DNA from: Armatimonadota bacterium
GTDB taxonomy: Bacteria; Sysuimicrobiota; Sysuimicrobiia; Sysuimicrobiales; Humicultoraceae
Reading direction: 5' to 3'
NCBI GenBank assembly: GCA_016869025.1
Contig: VGFA01000017.1
Location: 1-55,385 of the forward strand
DNA: 55,385 nucleotides
Shown here: in pieces, positions 38,284 through 47,476 of the stretch
Layout: every line of letters starts with the position of its first letter
Numbering within the stretch: the stretch's first letter is position 1
Notes under the pieces: model-generated
Seen by the model: only the letters and a program-made list of their open reading frames with translations
Databases searched by the model: none
Told to the model about the DNA's origin: nothing
Position numbers and translations under genes: made by a program

Positions 38284-40125
38284 ATGTACGGATGGACCGG
38301 GAACATCCTGAGGGTCGATCTGACGACAAGGACGTATGGACGAGAAGCGTTCTCCGAGGAGTTCACGCATACGTGGGTAGGCGGCCGGGGATTCGCCTTG
38401 AAGACTCTCTGGGACGAACTCGAGCCGGGAATTGATCCCCTGGGACCTAAGAACAAGTTCATCGTCGCCCTCGGTCCGATCGCCGGCATCCCCGCGCCCA
38501 ACACCGGTAAAACCGTCGTGGCGGCCAAGTCGCCCCTGACCGGCGGCTACGGAGACGGCAACCTCGGCACCCAGGTCACGGAACAACTCCGGAAGGCCGG
38601 GTACGACATGCTCATCGTCGAGGGAGTTGCCGCCGAACCGACCCTGCTCTACATCGAGGACGACCGGGTAGAGTTTCTGTCCGCCGCCGAGGTCTGGGGC
38701 AAGGGGACTTACGCGACAAACGACTGGATCTACGGACGTTACGGAAAGAGAGTCGGGGTTCTCAACATCGGGCAGGGAGGGGAAAACCTCAATCTCTATG
38801 CGACGGTCCGGAGCCTCGAGGGACGCTCCGGCGGGCGGCCTGGAATGGGCGCCGTAATGGGATCGAAGAAACTGAAGGCCATCGTGGTCAAGGGGAGCAA
38901 ACCCATCCCCCAGGCCGATCCCGAAGCGATGAGGAAGCTCGGTACGGCCGACCTGCGCGCAGTCCACGAAATGGACAAGGAATCCGGCTGGTCCATCCAG
39001 AGTACGACGGGCATTCTCGCCTGGTGCAACGAGGTGGCCGCGCTTCCGGTCCGGAACATGAGGAAGACCCGGCATTCCGACGCCTGGAAGATCGACGGCG
39101 AACGGCTGAATGCCGCGCGGGTGGCGACCTACGGCTGTCCGACCTGCCCCATGCGCTGCGGCATCACCATCCACGACCGCGAGGGCCGGGAGTCCGAACT
39201 CGACTACGAGAACATCGGCATGCTGGGCAGCAACCTGGAGGTCTTCGAACTCGACCAGGTCGGATCCCTGAACTACCTCTGCGATGACTACGGCCTGGAC
39301 ACGATCTCCGCGGGAGGCGTCCTCGGGTTCTACGCCGACGCGATAGATCGGGGGGATATCGCCGGCGATTTCCGATTCGGCGACATCGAGGGGGCCAAGG
39401 AACTCCTTCGGCTCGCCGCCCTCAGGGAAGGGAACCTGGGAAACATGCTCGCCGACGGGACGATGCGCATGGCCCGGAAGATCGGCCGGGGTTCCGAGGC
39501 CTACGCCATGCACGTCAAGGGCCTGGAGGTTTCCGCATACAACTGCAAACTCTGTCCCGGCATGGCGCTTTCTTTCGGAACGAGCCCCATCGGCGCCCAT
39601 CACAAGGAAGCCTGGGTCATCACCTTTGAGCTCAACCAGACGGTCCGCGATTCCTACGGACGGGACAAGGCGCAGAAGGTCATCGAACTGCAGAGGATCC
39701 GGGGAGGACTGTTCGAGTACATAATCGCCTGCCGGTTCCCATGGGTCGAACTCGGCTGGCAACTTGAGCACTACCCGATCTACTTCAACACCATCACCGG
39801 CCTCCACTGGACCCTGGACGACTTCTGGAAGGTCGGCGACAGGATCTACGCGCTCATGAAGTTCTTCTGGCTTAGGGAAATGCCGGATTGGAACCGGAAG
39901 ATGGACTACCCGCCCATGGTCTGGTTCGATTCTGCCAACGCCGACACCGACGGCCCGATCGCGGGCAAGGTCCTCGATCTCGAGAAGTACGACGGTCTTC
40001 TTGACCATTACTACGACCTCCGCGGCTGGGACAAGAGAGGCATACCCACAAGGAAGACGGCCGCCGCCCTGGGCCTAGAGGACGAAGCCCGCCAGGCCGA
40101 GGCCTTCGGCAAGTTGGAGGACTAG
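38284..40125 (+). CDS. Aldehyde ferredoxin oxidoreductase (tungsten/molybdenum pterin)
   Basis: 613-aa AOR-family enzyme oxidizing aldehydes to acids with ferredoxin. The pterin-binding N-terminal domain begins 'MYGWTGNILRVDLTTRTYGR' and includes 'GGRGFALKTLWDE'. The [4Fe-4S] ligands are Cys285, Cys288 and Cys292 ('GCPTCPMRCGI') and probably Cys483 ('IIACRFPWVEL'). 'YENIGMLGSNLEVFELD' and 'CPGMALSFG' are conserved. The ATG at 38284 follows CGGAGG. Arg codons AGG and CGG and Gly GGA are common, unlike the GCC/CGC-rich neighbours, and the gene lies 40 nt after tRNA-Ser, both hints of transfer. The MoaD-like gene follows. Confidence 0.95.
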   Translation: MYGWTGNILRVDLTTRTYGREAFSEEFTHTWVGGRGFALKTLWDELEPGIDPLGPKNKFIVALGPIAGIPAPNTGKTVVAAKSPLTGGYGDGNLGTQVTEQLRKAGYDMLIVEGVAAEPTLLYIEDDRVEFLSAAEVWGKGTYATNDWIYGRYGKRVGVLNIGQGGENLNLYATVRSLEGRSGGRPGMGAVMGSKKLKAIVVKGSKPIPQADPEAMRKLGTADLRAVHEMDKESGWSIQSTTGILAWCNEVAALPVRNMRKTRHSDAWKIDGERLNAARVATYGCPTCPMRCGITIHDREGRESELDYENIGMLGSNLEVFELDQVGSLNYLCDDYGLDTISAGGVLGFYADAIDRGDIAGDFRFGDIEGAKELLRLAALREGNLGNMLADGTMRMARKIGRGSEAYAMHVKGLEVSAYNCKLCPGMALSFGTSPIGAHHKEAWVITFELNQTVRDSYGRDKAQKVIELQRIRGGLFEYIIACRFPWVELGWQLEHYPIYFNTITGLHWTLDDFWKVGDRIYALMKFFWLREMPDWNRKMDYPPMVWFDSANADTDGPIAGKVLDLEKYDGLLDHYYDLRGWDKRGIPTRKTAAALGLEDEARQAEAFGKLED

Positions 40126-40154
40126 CCCGGAGGACCAACCCGGAGGGCCTTGCG

Positions 40155-40382
40155 ATGAAGGTCACGGTCAAGATGATCGGGTCTTTCGTCTATTCCGCTG
40201 GATTCAGCGAGAAGACCCTTGATCTCTCCCCCGGAACGACGACCGATGAGCTCCTGGAAACGTTGAAGATCGAGAAGTCCCGGCCGATGATCGTAGCGCG
40301 CAACGGCCAGGCCGTCGTCCCGGGAGAGAGACTCGAGGACGGCGACCGGGTCGTCATCGCTCCCATCTTTTCGGGCGGATAG
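40155..40382 (+). CDS. MoaD/ThiS-like ubiquitin-fold sulfur carrier
   Basis: 75-aa protein with a beta-grasp pattern ending in '...APIFSGG'. The C-terminal Gly-Gly is the hallmark of MoaD/ThiS and would be thiocarboxylated for pterin dithiolene synthesis. It follows AOR by 29 nt, with CGGAGGG before the ATG, so it is likely dedicated to the tungstopterin of this AOR, as seen in other AOR operons. It differs from full MoaD only in length. Confidence 0.9.
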   Translation: MKVTVKMIGSFVYSAGFSEKTLDLSPGTTTDELLETLKIEKSRPMIVARNGQAVVPGERLEDGDRVVIAPIFSGG

Positions 40383-40424
40383 GCAGCGCCGGAAGGCGAG
40401 CAGGTACGGGCCGGAGCGGGGCGG

Positions 40425-41474
40425 CTAGTAAAGCCGCTCTCGGTCGAAGACGTTCAGCAGGGGTTCGCCGCGCAGGTACCGCCGGAGGTTCTCGCAGAAC
40501 AGGTCGGTGAGCCGTGCATTCTCGGTCTCCACGGTGCTGGCCGAGTGCGGGCTGATCAGGACGTTTGGCATATCCCACAGGGCGTTATCGGCCGCCGGGG
40601 GCTCTGCCGCCAGCACATCCAGCGCGGCCCCGCCGAGGCGGCCGTCACGCAGCGCCTCGATTATGGCCGGCTCGTCCACGACGGCCCCCCGCGCCACGTT
40701 GATGAGCACTGCTCCCGGCTTCACGGCGGCGAGTTCTTTCCGTCCGATCAACTCCTCGGTCTGCCGGGTATGAGGGGTGGCCAGGACGACGTAGTCCGCC
40801 GCTCCTAGCAGCGAGGGCAGTTCGGCCATCGGCACCAGCCCGTCAACCTCCACGTCCCGGTCGCCTGGCTCGACAATCCGCCGGGTGGCAATGACCCGCA
40901 TGCCAACCCCGCGGCACATCCTCGCGACTTCACGGCCGATCGTTCCAAGACCGATGACGCCAACCGTGGCGCCCCGGAGATCGCGGCCGCAGTACCGCAA
41001 CCACCGGTGCGCCGCTTTATCGCGCACCATTCGGAATCCGTCCTTGGCGAACCAGAGGATCGCCATGAGTACGAAATCGGCCAGCGGCTTCGCGTGGATC
41101 CCTTTTGCGGTCGTGAAAACAATCGGGCTATCGAGAAGGCCGGTCCGCAGCAGGAGCTGTCCGATTCCTGTGCTGGTGCCTTGAATCCACCGCACCCGAG
41201 GGATGAGGGTCTTCAGGACGTCGGCGTTGGGATAGTCGAAGTCGAAGAGAACCTCGGCTTCGGCCAGGTAGCCGCGCCACTGCCGCTCGTCATCCTCGGT
41301 GCGCTGCAGCGGGCGCCCGAAGTGATCGCACGGGTACCGCGGCTCCGGGAGCAGGGCCGGCTCATAGATGACCCGCACTTCGCCGGCGCCGCGGATGCGC
41401 TCGACGAAGTGCGGCTCAAGATAGGAAGCTATTAGGACAACTACGGGCGAGGCGCGTCTCCCGGCAGCCCCCAC
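40425..41474 (-). CDS. D-isomer-specific 2-hydroxyacid dehydrogenase
   Basis: 349-aa NAD-dependent oxidoreductase. The Rossmann fold 'ATVGVIGLGTIGREVARMCR' and the catalytic Arg in 'GAVLINVARGAVVDEPAIIE', Glu in 'LDVLAAEPP' and His in 'NVLISPHSASTVETE' are all present. It reduces 2-oxoacids or glyoxylate-type substrates; specificity is not resolved. The GTG start at 41474 is 1 nt from the stop of the small membrane protein gene, which suggests one transcription unit of unrelated function. Confidence 0.92.
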   Translation of the reverse strand: MGAAGRRASPVVVLIASYLEPHFVERIRGAGEVRVIYEPALLPEPRYPCDHFGRPLQRTEDDERQWRGYLAEAEVLFDFDYPNADVLKTLIPRVRWIQGTSTGIGQLLLRTGLLDSPIVFTTAKGIHAKPLADFVLMAILWFAKDGFRMVRDKAAHRWLRYCGRDLRGATVGVIGLGTIGREVARMCRGVGMRVIATRRIVEPGDRDVEVDGLVPMAELPSLLGAADYVVLATPHTRQTEELIGRKELAAVKPGAVLINVARGAVVDEPAIIEALRDGRLGGAALDVLAAEPPAADNALWDMPNVLISPHSASTVETENARLTDLFCENLRRYLRGEPLLNVFDRERLY

Positions 41475-41475
41475 T

Positions 41476-41829
41476 CTATGCTGCGTACTTCTTCGCCCAG
41501 TCGCTGACGATCGGGATTGCGAACTCCTTGCCGTTGTACGTCTGGACCGCGTAGTAGATCGAAAGGATCAGCCAGACGATCCACAGGATCGGGCCGGCGA
41601 CCAGGAACAGGAGCCAGCCCAGGAACGGGATGTTCCCCAGGATCATCAGCGCCACGTACAGCACGAACCACGCGATCCCCCAGAACAGCGCGGTCCATCC
41701 GTGGCGCTTCATGAACGGGTCCTTCTTCATGTCGGTAAGGATTATGACGAGGGCGATTATCCAAATCGGGTACGCGAGCGCGGCGAGCAGCCGGTTCGAC
41801 TGGTCCGCCGGGGCGGGCTCTGTGCTCAT
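41476..41829 (-). CDS. Small DUF4870-like membrane protein
   Basis: 117-aa protein with about three transmembrane helices ('LLAALAYPIWIIALVIILTD', 'ALFWGIAWFVLYVALMILG', 'GWLLFLVAGPILWIVWLILS') and a C-terminal 'YYAVQTYNGKEFAIPIVSDW'. The pattern resembles DUF4870/Tic20-like proteins, of unknown function. It has a clear GGGAGGTG ribosome binding site before the ATG at 41829. Confidence 0.8.
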   Translation of the reverse strand: MSTEPAPADQSNRLLAALAYPIWIIALVIILTDMKKDPFMKRHGWTALFWGIAWFVLYVALMILGNIPFLGWLLFLVAGPILWIVWLILSIYYAVQTYNGKEFAIPIVSDWAKKYAA

Positions 41830-41921
41830 CTAGCACCTCCCTAGTCGCTGCTGGTTGCCTATGAGTTCAGGGCGCCGGAGGGGGTTTCCTGCCGTCGCGT
41901 CCCGATAAGTCCACGCCCGTC

Positions 41922-41927
41922 TATAAT
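41922..41927 (+). promoter_or_regulatory. -10 box directly before the PP-loop gene
   Basis: A perfect TATAAT ends 9 nt before the ATG at 41937, giving a predicted transcription start three nucleotides before the codon. No ribosome binding site fits in the remaining leader. Confidence 0.6.
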
Positions 41928-41936
41928 GGACCTGTC

Positions 41937-42911
41937 ATGCGCATCCCGACGGCGGGGTCCGGCCTGGCCGGGGGCCTCATCAATGAGATCCGCGAGGTAG
42001 CCGCGGGCGCGCCGGTTGCGGTGGCGTTCAGCGGCGGGCTGGACTCGTCCGTTGTCGCGGCGCTCGCCCGCGATGCGCTGGGCCCGGCCAACGTACTGCT
42101 GGTCACGGTCAACATGGGCCAGTACGCCTATCGCCGCGGCAACGCCATTGTGCTGGAGATGGCGGAGCAACTCGGCCTGCAGCAGCGCTGCCTGCTGGGC
42201 CAGGCAAGGCAGCACGCGGTCCAGCGGGGCGGCCCCGCATGCAACCGATGCACCCGCGAGATCAAGCTGGGCATGGTCAAGGCCGCGGCACAGGGCCGGC
42301 CGGTGCTCACCGGTTCCAACCGCAGCGACACCTGGGGGCAGAGGGGCCTGCGGATCCACGACGGTTACTACTCGCCTCTCCTGGACCTAGACAAGCCCCA
42401 GATCCGGGAGATGGCCGGCGATCTGGGCCTGGAGATCCCGCGCATCGGCGAACACTGGGGACGCGAGGGGTGCAAGCTCAAGCACCTGCTGAAGCCGCTG
42501 ATCAACCCCGACTACCACGGACGGGCCGTAGCAGAGGCGAACGAGGCTCTGCTGGAAGTGCTGGCCGGGATGGGTTTCGACGCGGAGCTGGCCAATGTCA
42601 AGATCGTCGGTCCCCTGCGGCGGAACGTCGGTCTGGTGAACGTCCGGCCCGAGCCGCCCTCCGCGCTCAGGGCCGCCGTCCTTCGGGCGCTGGGCAATCT
42701 GGCAGGCCTCGACGAGGTGCGGTTCGTCGAGGGGCCGGTGCGGCTCGTGGTGAAGGCCGGTCCTGCTCTGGCAGGGGACGCGGCGGGTCGCTACTGGGTG
42801 GAGCACGGACGTCTGGCGCCCGACTTCGCCCATCCGATAGAGGCGGAGTGGAGGCCCAGCCCGGACGGACGGCTCCACACGTTCCATGTCCTCGACGCGG
42901 TCCCGCTCTGA
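41937..42911 (+). CDS. PP-loop ATPase family protein (LarE/TilS-like)
   Basis: 324-aa nucleotide-alpha-hydrolase. The PP-loop 'VAVAFSGGLDSSVVAALA' (SGGLDSS at 32-38) activates a substrate with ATP. 'GPACNRCTREIKLGMVKAAA' carries a CxxC that could hold sulfur or zinc. 'VLTGSNRSDTWGQRGLRIHD' and 'PQIREMAGDLGLEIPRI' continue the fold. Similar to LarE sulfur transferase and tRNA thiolation enzymes, but without enough detail to choose. The ATG at 41937 has a -10 box 9 nt upstream. Downstream, 64 nt separate it from the binding-protein start; whether it belongs to the sugar operon is unclear. Confidence 0.8.
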   Translation: MRIPTAGSGLAGGLINEIREVAAGAPVAVAFSGGLDSSVVAALARDALGPANVLLVTVNMGQYAYRRGNAIVLEMAEQLGLQQRCLLGQARQHAVQRGGPACNRCTREIKLGMVKAAAQGRPVLTGSNRSDTWGQRGLRIHDGYYSPLLDLDKPQIREMAGDLGLEIPRIGEHWGREGCKLKHLLKPLINPDYHGRAVAEANEALLEVLAGMGFDAELANVKIVGPLRRNVGLVNVRPEPPSALRAAVLRALGNLAGLDEVRFVEGPVRLVVKAGPALAGDAAGRYWVEHGRLAPDFAHPIEAEWRPSPDGRLHTFHVLDAVPL

Positions 42912-42975
42912 TTCGGGGCGCCGGGAACGCGCCTCCGGCAGGATTCGCATCGTGGGCGCCCGAACCAGCGTGGCG

Positions 42976-44235
42976 ATGATCCGGCGGCTTCTCGTGTTGG
43001 TTCTCGCACTCGTATGCGCGCTGGCCCTGGCGCTGTTCCCCGCCCAGGTCCGCGGCGGGCCCTCTGTTACGCTCGAGTTCTGGACGATCTCGCTCCAGCC
43101 GTTCTTCAACGACTACGTCAACGGACTCATCGCCTCCTACGAGCGGGCGAACCCCGGGGTGCGGGTCCGCTGGGTGGACGTGCAGTTCGCGGCGGTCGAG
43201 CAGAAGCTGCTGGCCGCGTTGGCCGGAGGCGTGCCGCCGGACGTCGTCAACCTCAATACCGAGACCACCGCCCGGCTGGCCGAGCGCAACGCGCTGGTGG
43301 ACATGGACGAGGCCGTCCCTGCCCAGGTCCGTGCCCGCTACTTTGAGGGCCTCTGGCGCTCCGGAGCGGTGCGCGGCCGGACCTACGCGCTGCCGTGGTA
43401 CGTCGTGCCCAACGTGATCGCGTACAACACGGCCATCTACCGGCGTGCCGGCCTCAACCCCTCGGAACCGCCGCAGACCGAGGAGGAGATGATCCAGCAC
43501 GCGCGCACCATCAAGGACCGCGCAAAGGTCTACGGTTTCATGCCCAACCTGGACGGTGTACGCCTGCTGCACCGGTTCCAGGAGAACGGCCTGCCGATCC
43601 TGAGCGCCGACGGGAAGCGGGCCGTGTTCAACTCGTCCGAGCACGTGCGCTACCTGGCCCGCTACGTGGACCTCCTCAAGGATGACTACTTCCCCGAGGA
43701 TACGTTGCGCCGTGGATACCTGGGCGCCACCGAGCGGTACAGCGCCGGGCAGCTGGGGATGCTGATCACCGGCCCACAGTTCCTGCTCAGGGTGAAGAGC
43801 GACAATCCCGAGGTATACGCGCAGACGTTCGTGGCGGCCTACCCCAGGGGAAAGGGCAACACCCTGCACCTGGCCACCATGACCATGGCGGTGCCCAGGT
43901 CGAGCCGCAACGCCGCATCTGCCGTGGACTTCGCTCTTTTCGTTACCAACGACGAGAACCAGCTCGAGTTCAGCCGGCAGGTTGTCGTCTTCCCTTCGAC
44001 CCGGCGGGCAGCGGCGGATCCGTTCTTCCGCCGGGGCGGCGCCGGACCCGAGGACGTCGCCCGCAAGGTGGCCGCAGCCGACCTGCCCTACGCGCGCGAC
44101 CTAAGCGTGATCGTTCCCAACGCCGGTGACCTCTTCCGCGTCTTCCGGGAGGCCGTGGAGAGCGCGTTCTACGGCAAGCGGACGCCGAAGGACGCGCTCG
44201 ACTGGGCGGTCAGGCAGTGGAATGCGCGGCTCTGA
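42976..44235 (+). CDS. Carbohydrate ABC transporter substrate-binding protein
   Basis: 419-aa binding protein of the sugar (CUT1) type, from the ATG at 42976 (in-frame GTGs at 42952 and 42970 are alternatives). The signal segment 'LVLVLALVCALALALFPAQV' is cleaved before 'GGPSVTLEFWTISLQPFFND'. 'SYERANPGVRVRWVDVQFAA' and 'KLLAALAGGVPPDVVNLNTE' are typical of CUT1 proteins. It overlaps the GH20 gene by 14 bp and the two permeases follow 3.2 kb later. No ATP-binding subunit is in the window, so it probably uses a shared MsmK/UgpC-like ATPase. Confidence 0.9.
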   Translation: MIRRLLVLVLALVCALALALFPAQVRGGPSVTLEFWTISLQPFFNDYVNGLIASYERANPGVRVRWVDVQFAAVEQKLLAALAGGVPPDVVNLNTETTARLAERNALVDMDEAVPAQVRARYFEGLWRSGAVRGRTYALPWYVVPNVIAYNTAIYRRAGLNPSEPPQTEEEMIQHARTIKDRAKVYGFMPNLDGVRLLHRFQENGLPILSADGKRAVFNSSEHVRYLARYVDLLKDDYFPEDTLRRGYLGATERYSAGQLGMLITGPQFLLRVKSDNPEVYAQTFVAAYPRGKGNTLHLATMTMAVPRSSRNAASAVDFALFVTNDENQLEFSRQVVVFPSTRRAAADPFFRRGGAGPEDVARKVAAADLPYARDLSVIVPNAGDLFRVFREAVESAFYGKRTPKDALDWAVRQWNARL

Positions 44236-46450
44236 AGGTGCGACCCTCCGGCTGAGCCGTTGGCCGAACCGTCGGAGGCGAGCCCTTCCGGGGCTGCTTG
44301 CCGCGGCCCTTGGGATTATCATCGCGGCCCAGCCCGCGCCCTCGCAGCCCTGGGCGGCCGGCGCGTGGCCCGACGCCTACATCACGCCGCCCCGCGACGC
44401 CCGAATAATCCCGCTCCCGAAGTCGCTGCGGTGGTTGGACGCGCCCTTTGAGATCACCCCGGCGACCCGGATCGTTGTCGGCGATGCCGCGGGCCCAGAG
44501 GATCTGTACGCCGCGCGGGAACTGAACGAGGAGATCGCGGCATGGGGCGCGCCGCCGCTGGCGATCGTGCGGGGCTCCGGCGGGTGGGGCTCCGGCGGCG
44601 CCATCCTCCTCGGTGAGCCCTCGCTCAATCCCCTGGTAGATGCGGCGCTCGCGGAGCACCGGATCAGCGTGGATTTGCGGGACCCCGGGCCTGAGGGCTA
44701 CGCGCTGCGCGTGGGGCCGGGTGGGGTCGTCGCCAGCGGCGCCGACCGCCGCGGCACCTTCTATGCCGTCCAGACCCTGCGCCAGCTGGTCGAACGGGAC
44801 CCACGCAACCCAGGCCGCCTGATCATCCGCGGGGCCGAGGTCCGCGATTGGCCCGATCATCCCATCCGCGCGGTGCACGTGGTGCTGGACAGCCACTCGG
44901 ACGTCTTCCACACCGCATTGATAGACCGCATCTTCAGCCGCTACAAGTTCAACGTGCTGATTGCGGAATCCCAGTATGTCCGGTGGGAGAGCGCGCCCAA
45001 CATCTGGCATACCGGAGGCGCCACCAAGGCCCAGGCGGCCGCGGTGATCGCCGCGGCGCGCGAGCACCTGATCGAACCGATCCCGCTCATTCAGACGCTC
45101 GGGCATGTCGGGTGGCTGTTCCACAATGATCAGAACCTCGACCTGATGGAGATGCCGCCGGAACTGGTACCTGCGCGATTCGTCTACGACCCGCTCAACC
45201 CGCGGGTCTACGAGGTGGTGCTGCCGGTGCTGGACGAAGCGATCGCGCTGTTCCGGCCGCGCTTCCTGCACATCGGGCACGACGAGGTCCGCAACGTGGT
45301 GCCGTTCCCATGGTCGGAGGAGGGCCGGCGCCTGGGGTTCGGCGAGCTGTTTGTGCGCGATACCCTGCGCCTGTACGATCACCTGAAGGCCCGGGGCGTC
45401 GGCACGATGATGTGGGGCGACGTGCTGCTTACCCACGAGTTCGCCCCTGAGATGGCGCGGCTGCCGCGCGACATCGTCATGGTGGACTGGCAGTATCACG
45501 CCGCGGCGCGCTACCCGAGTCTGGACCACTTCCGCGCATGGGGATTCCCGGTGCTGGCCGCGACCTGGGACCGCTACGACAACATCGCCTCACTGTCACG
45601 CGACGCCAGGCGCGCCACGGCATCCGGCATGGTCCGGACCACCTGGACCGGGTACTTCGGCAACCGGGGCGCGCTTGTCTCGTCCTACCAGCAGATCTAT
45701 AGCTACCTGCCGGCAGCGGACCATTTCTGGACGACCGACCGGCCGAGCCCATCGCCGTCCCTGGATGCGGTGGAGGCCGCCGCGCGGTTCCGAGAGGACT
45801 GGCGCGCGCCGCGCGATGAGCCGCAGACCATCCCAGGCCGGGCGCTCGACATCCGCTCCGTCGCCAACCGCAGCCACATTGACGGCGGCCCAGACGACGG
45901 CGGCGCCGGATGGCTGGGGAAGGGACCGGACTACGATCTCCGGAATCTCCCGGTGGGGCAGGCGCGCTTCGCCGGCGTGCTGTTCAACGTGCTGGATCCC
46001 GCAGAGCGTGGCGGCCGCAGCATCGTGATGCTACGCGGGGCCCGCGAGCCCGCTCTAGCGATGCCCGAACGCGTCATGGTCGGCGCCGGGTTTGCCGCGG
46101 GCGCGCTGTGCTTTCTGCACGCTCTTCCCTACCCTGGCTCGCGCTTCGGCGAGACGGTGGCTACCTACCGCGTGCGGTTCGGCGACGGCGGCGCCGCGGA
46201 GATCCCGATCCGGTACCGGGTGAACATCGGGACATGGCTGGATGAACCCATCTCGTTCGAACACGAGATCGGCTGGGCCGGCCGCACCCGGTCAGGGGTG
46301 GACGTGCGGATCTCGCTGTTCTGCTGGACCAATCCCGACGCAGGGCGCCCGATCGTGGCCGTTGACCTGCAGGCCGCCGGCGCCGCGACCGCGCCTGCCG
46401 TATTCGCCATCACGGCACTCGACCACGCCCGCGGGGTGGCGGTCAGGTAG
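44222..46450 (+). CDS. Glycoside hydrolase family 20 beta-N-acetylhexosaminidase
   Basis: 742-aa GH20 protein. A hydrophobic N-terminus ('GLLAAALGIIIAAQPAPSQP') indicates export; no lipobox Cys. The N-terminal alpha/beta domain (about 40-170: 'PLPKSLRWLDAPFEITPATR') precedes the barrel, where 'LHIGHDEVRNVVPFPWSEEG' contains the catalytic Asp-Glu pair. 'TMMWGDVLLTHEF' and 'MVDWQYHAAARYPS' carry the substrate-site Trp residues. Cleaves terminal GlcNAc or GalNAc from oligosaccharides outside the cytoplasm. The start ATG at 44222 lies inside the binding-protein gene's last 14 bases. Confidence 0.92.
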   Translation: MRGSEGATLRLSRWPNRRRRALPGLLAAALGIIIAAQPAPSQPWAAGAWPDAYITPPRDARIIPLPKSLRWLDAPFEITPATRIVVGDAAGPEDLYAARELNEEIAAWGAPPLAIVRGSGGWGSGGAILLGEPSLNPLVDAALAEHRISVDLRDPGPEGYALRVGPGGVVASGADRRGTFYAVQTLRQLVERDPRNPGRLIIRGAEVRDWPDHPIRAVHVVLDSHSDVFHTALIDRIFSRYKFNVLIAESQYVRWESAPNIWHTGGATKAQAAAVIAAAREHLIEPIPLIQTLGHVGWLFHNDQNLDLMEMPPELVPARFVYDPLNPRVYEVVLPVLDEAIALFRPRFLHIGHDEVRNVVPFPWSEEGRRLGFGELFVRDTLRLYDHLKARGVGTMMWGDVLLTHEFAPEMARLPRDIVMVDWQYHAAARYPSLDHFRAWGFPVLAATWDRYDNIASLSRDARRATASGMVRTTWTGYFGNRGALVSSYQQIYSYLPAADHFWTTDRPSPSPSLDAVEAAARFREDWRAPRDEPQTIPGRALDIRSVANRSHIDGGPDDGGAGWLGKGPDYDLRNLPVGQARFAGVLFNVLDPAERGGRSIVMLRGAREPALAMPERVMVGAGFAAGALCFLHALPYPGSRFGETVATYRVRFGDGGAAEIPIRYRVNIGTWLDEPISFEHEIGWAGRTRSGVDVRISLFCWTNPDAGRPIVAVDLQAAGAATAPAVFAITALDHARGVAVR

Positions 46451-46462
46451 GGAGGAACCACC

Positions 46463-47476
46463 ATGGCCCTGAACGGCCGCGTCACAATCGAGCAGGTGGA
46501 AAGCCGGGCGCTGCTCGGCAATCCCCTGGGCGATCCCAACATCCGGGAAATCCCGGTCTACCTGCCGCCCGGCTACGATGGAGCGACCGCGCCGTATCCG
46601 GTGATCTACTGGCTGCACGGTTTCACCGGGATCGGTCTCTCGGCGACCAATGCCGGGCCGTGGGTGTCGTCGCTCCCCGAGTGCATGGACCGCGTGATCG
46701 CCGCGGGCGCGCCTCCGGCGATTCTGGTCATGGCGGACGGGTTCACGCGGTTCGGCGGCAGCCAGTATCTCAACTCCGAGGCCACGGGTCGCTACGAGGA
46801 TTTCACTGTTTCGGAGCTGGTCGCCCACACCGATCGCCGTTTCCGTACCCTGGCGTCGCCGGCCCACCGCGGCATCGTTGGGAAGTCCAGCGGAGGCTAC
46901 GGTGCGCTCGTGCTGGCGATGCGCCATCCCGATGTCTTCGGCGCGGCCGCGTCCCACAGCGGGGACATGTACTTCGAGGTCTGCTACCAGAGCGACTTCT
47001 GGAAGTTCTGCAACATCGTGGCCAAGTACGGCGGGGTCGAGCCTTTTCTGCGGGCGTTTCTCGAGATGCCGAAGAAGACCAACGACGCGATCACCGCGGT
47101 GAACATCGCGGCGATGGCGATGGCCTACTCGCCGAACCCCTCGCGGCCGCCGTGGTACTTCGATCTGCCGTTCGACCCGTACACCGGCGAGATGGACGAG
47201 GGCACTTGGGCCCGGTGGCTCGCCTGGGATCCGGTCCGGATGGCAGGGGGGCATGCCGAGGCCCTGCGGTCGCTCCGGCTGCTCTACTTCGAGTGCGGTT
47301 CCCGCGACCAGTTCAACCTGCACCTGGGCGCGCGCCTGTTCCACAGCCGGCTCGAGGCGCTGGGCGTCCGGCACGAGCATCAGGAGTTCGACGACGATCA
47401 CACGGGCATCAACTACCGGTATGTCGAGTCCCTCCGGCGGCTCTGCGAGGCGCTGGCCGGCCCGCATGGCGGCTAA
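46463..47476 (+). CDS. Esterase of alpha/beta-hydrolase fold
   Basis: 337-aa esterase, probably cytoplasmic, with no signal peptide. 'EIPVYLPPGYDGATAPYPVI' and 'YWLHGFTGIG' form the oxyanion region, 'RGIVGKSSGGYGALVLAMRH' the nucleophile elbow GxSxG (Ser in GKSSGG). The C-terminal Asp in 'LLYFECGSRDQFN' and His in 'EFDDDHTGINYRY' complete a triad. Similar to the esterase D / feruloyl-esterase-like group. In the context of GH20, a role in removing O-acetyl or similar groups from imported sugars is plausible. It overlaps the next permease gene by 11 bp. Confidence 0.87.
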   Translation: MALNGRVTIEQVESRALLGNPLGDPNIREIPVYLPPGYDGATAPYPVIYWLHGFTGIGLSATNAGPWVSSLPECMDRVIAAGAPPAILVMADGFTRFGGSQYLNSEATGRYEDFTVSELVAHTDRRFRTLASPAHRGIVGKSSGGYGALVLAMRHPDVFGAAASHSGDMYFEVCYQSDFWKFCNIVAKYGGVEPFLRAFLEMPKKTNDAITAVNIAAMAMAYSPNPSRPPWYFDLPFDPYTGEMDEGTWARWLAWDPVRMAGGHAEALRSLRLLYFECGSRDQFNLHLGARLFHSRLEALGVRHEHQEFDDDHTGINYRYVESLRRLCEALAGPHGG

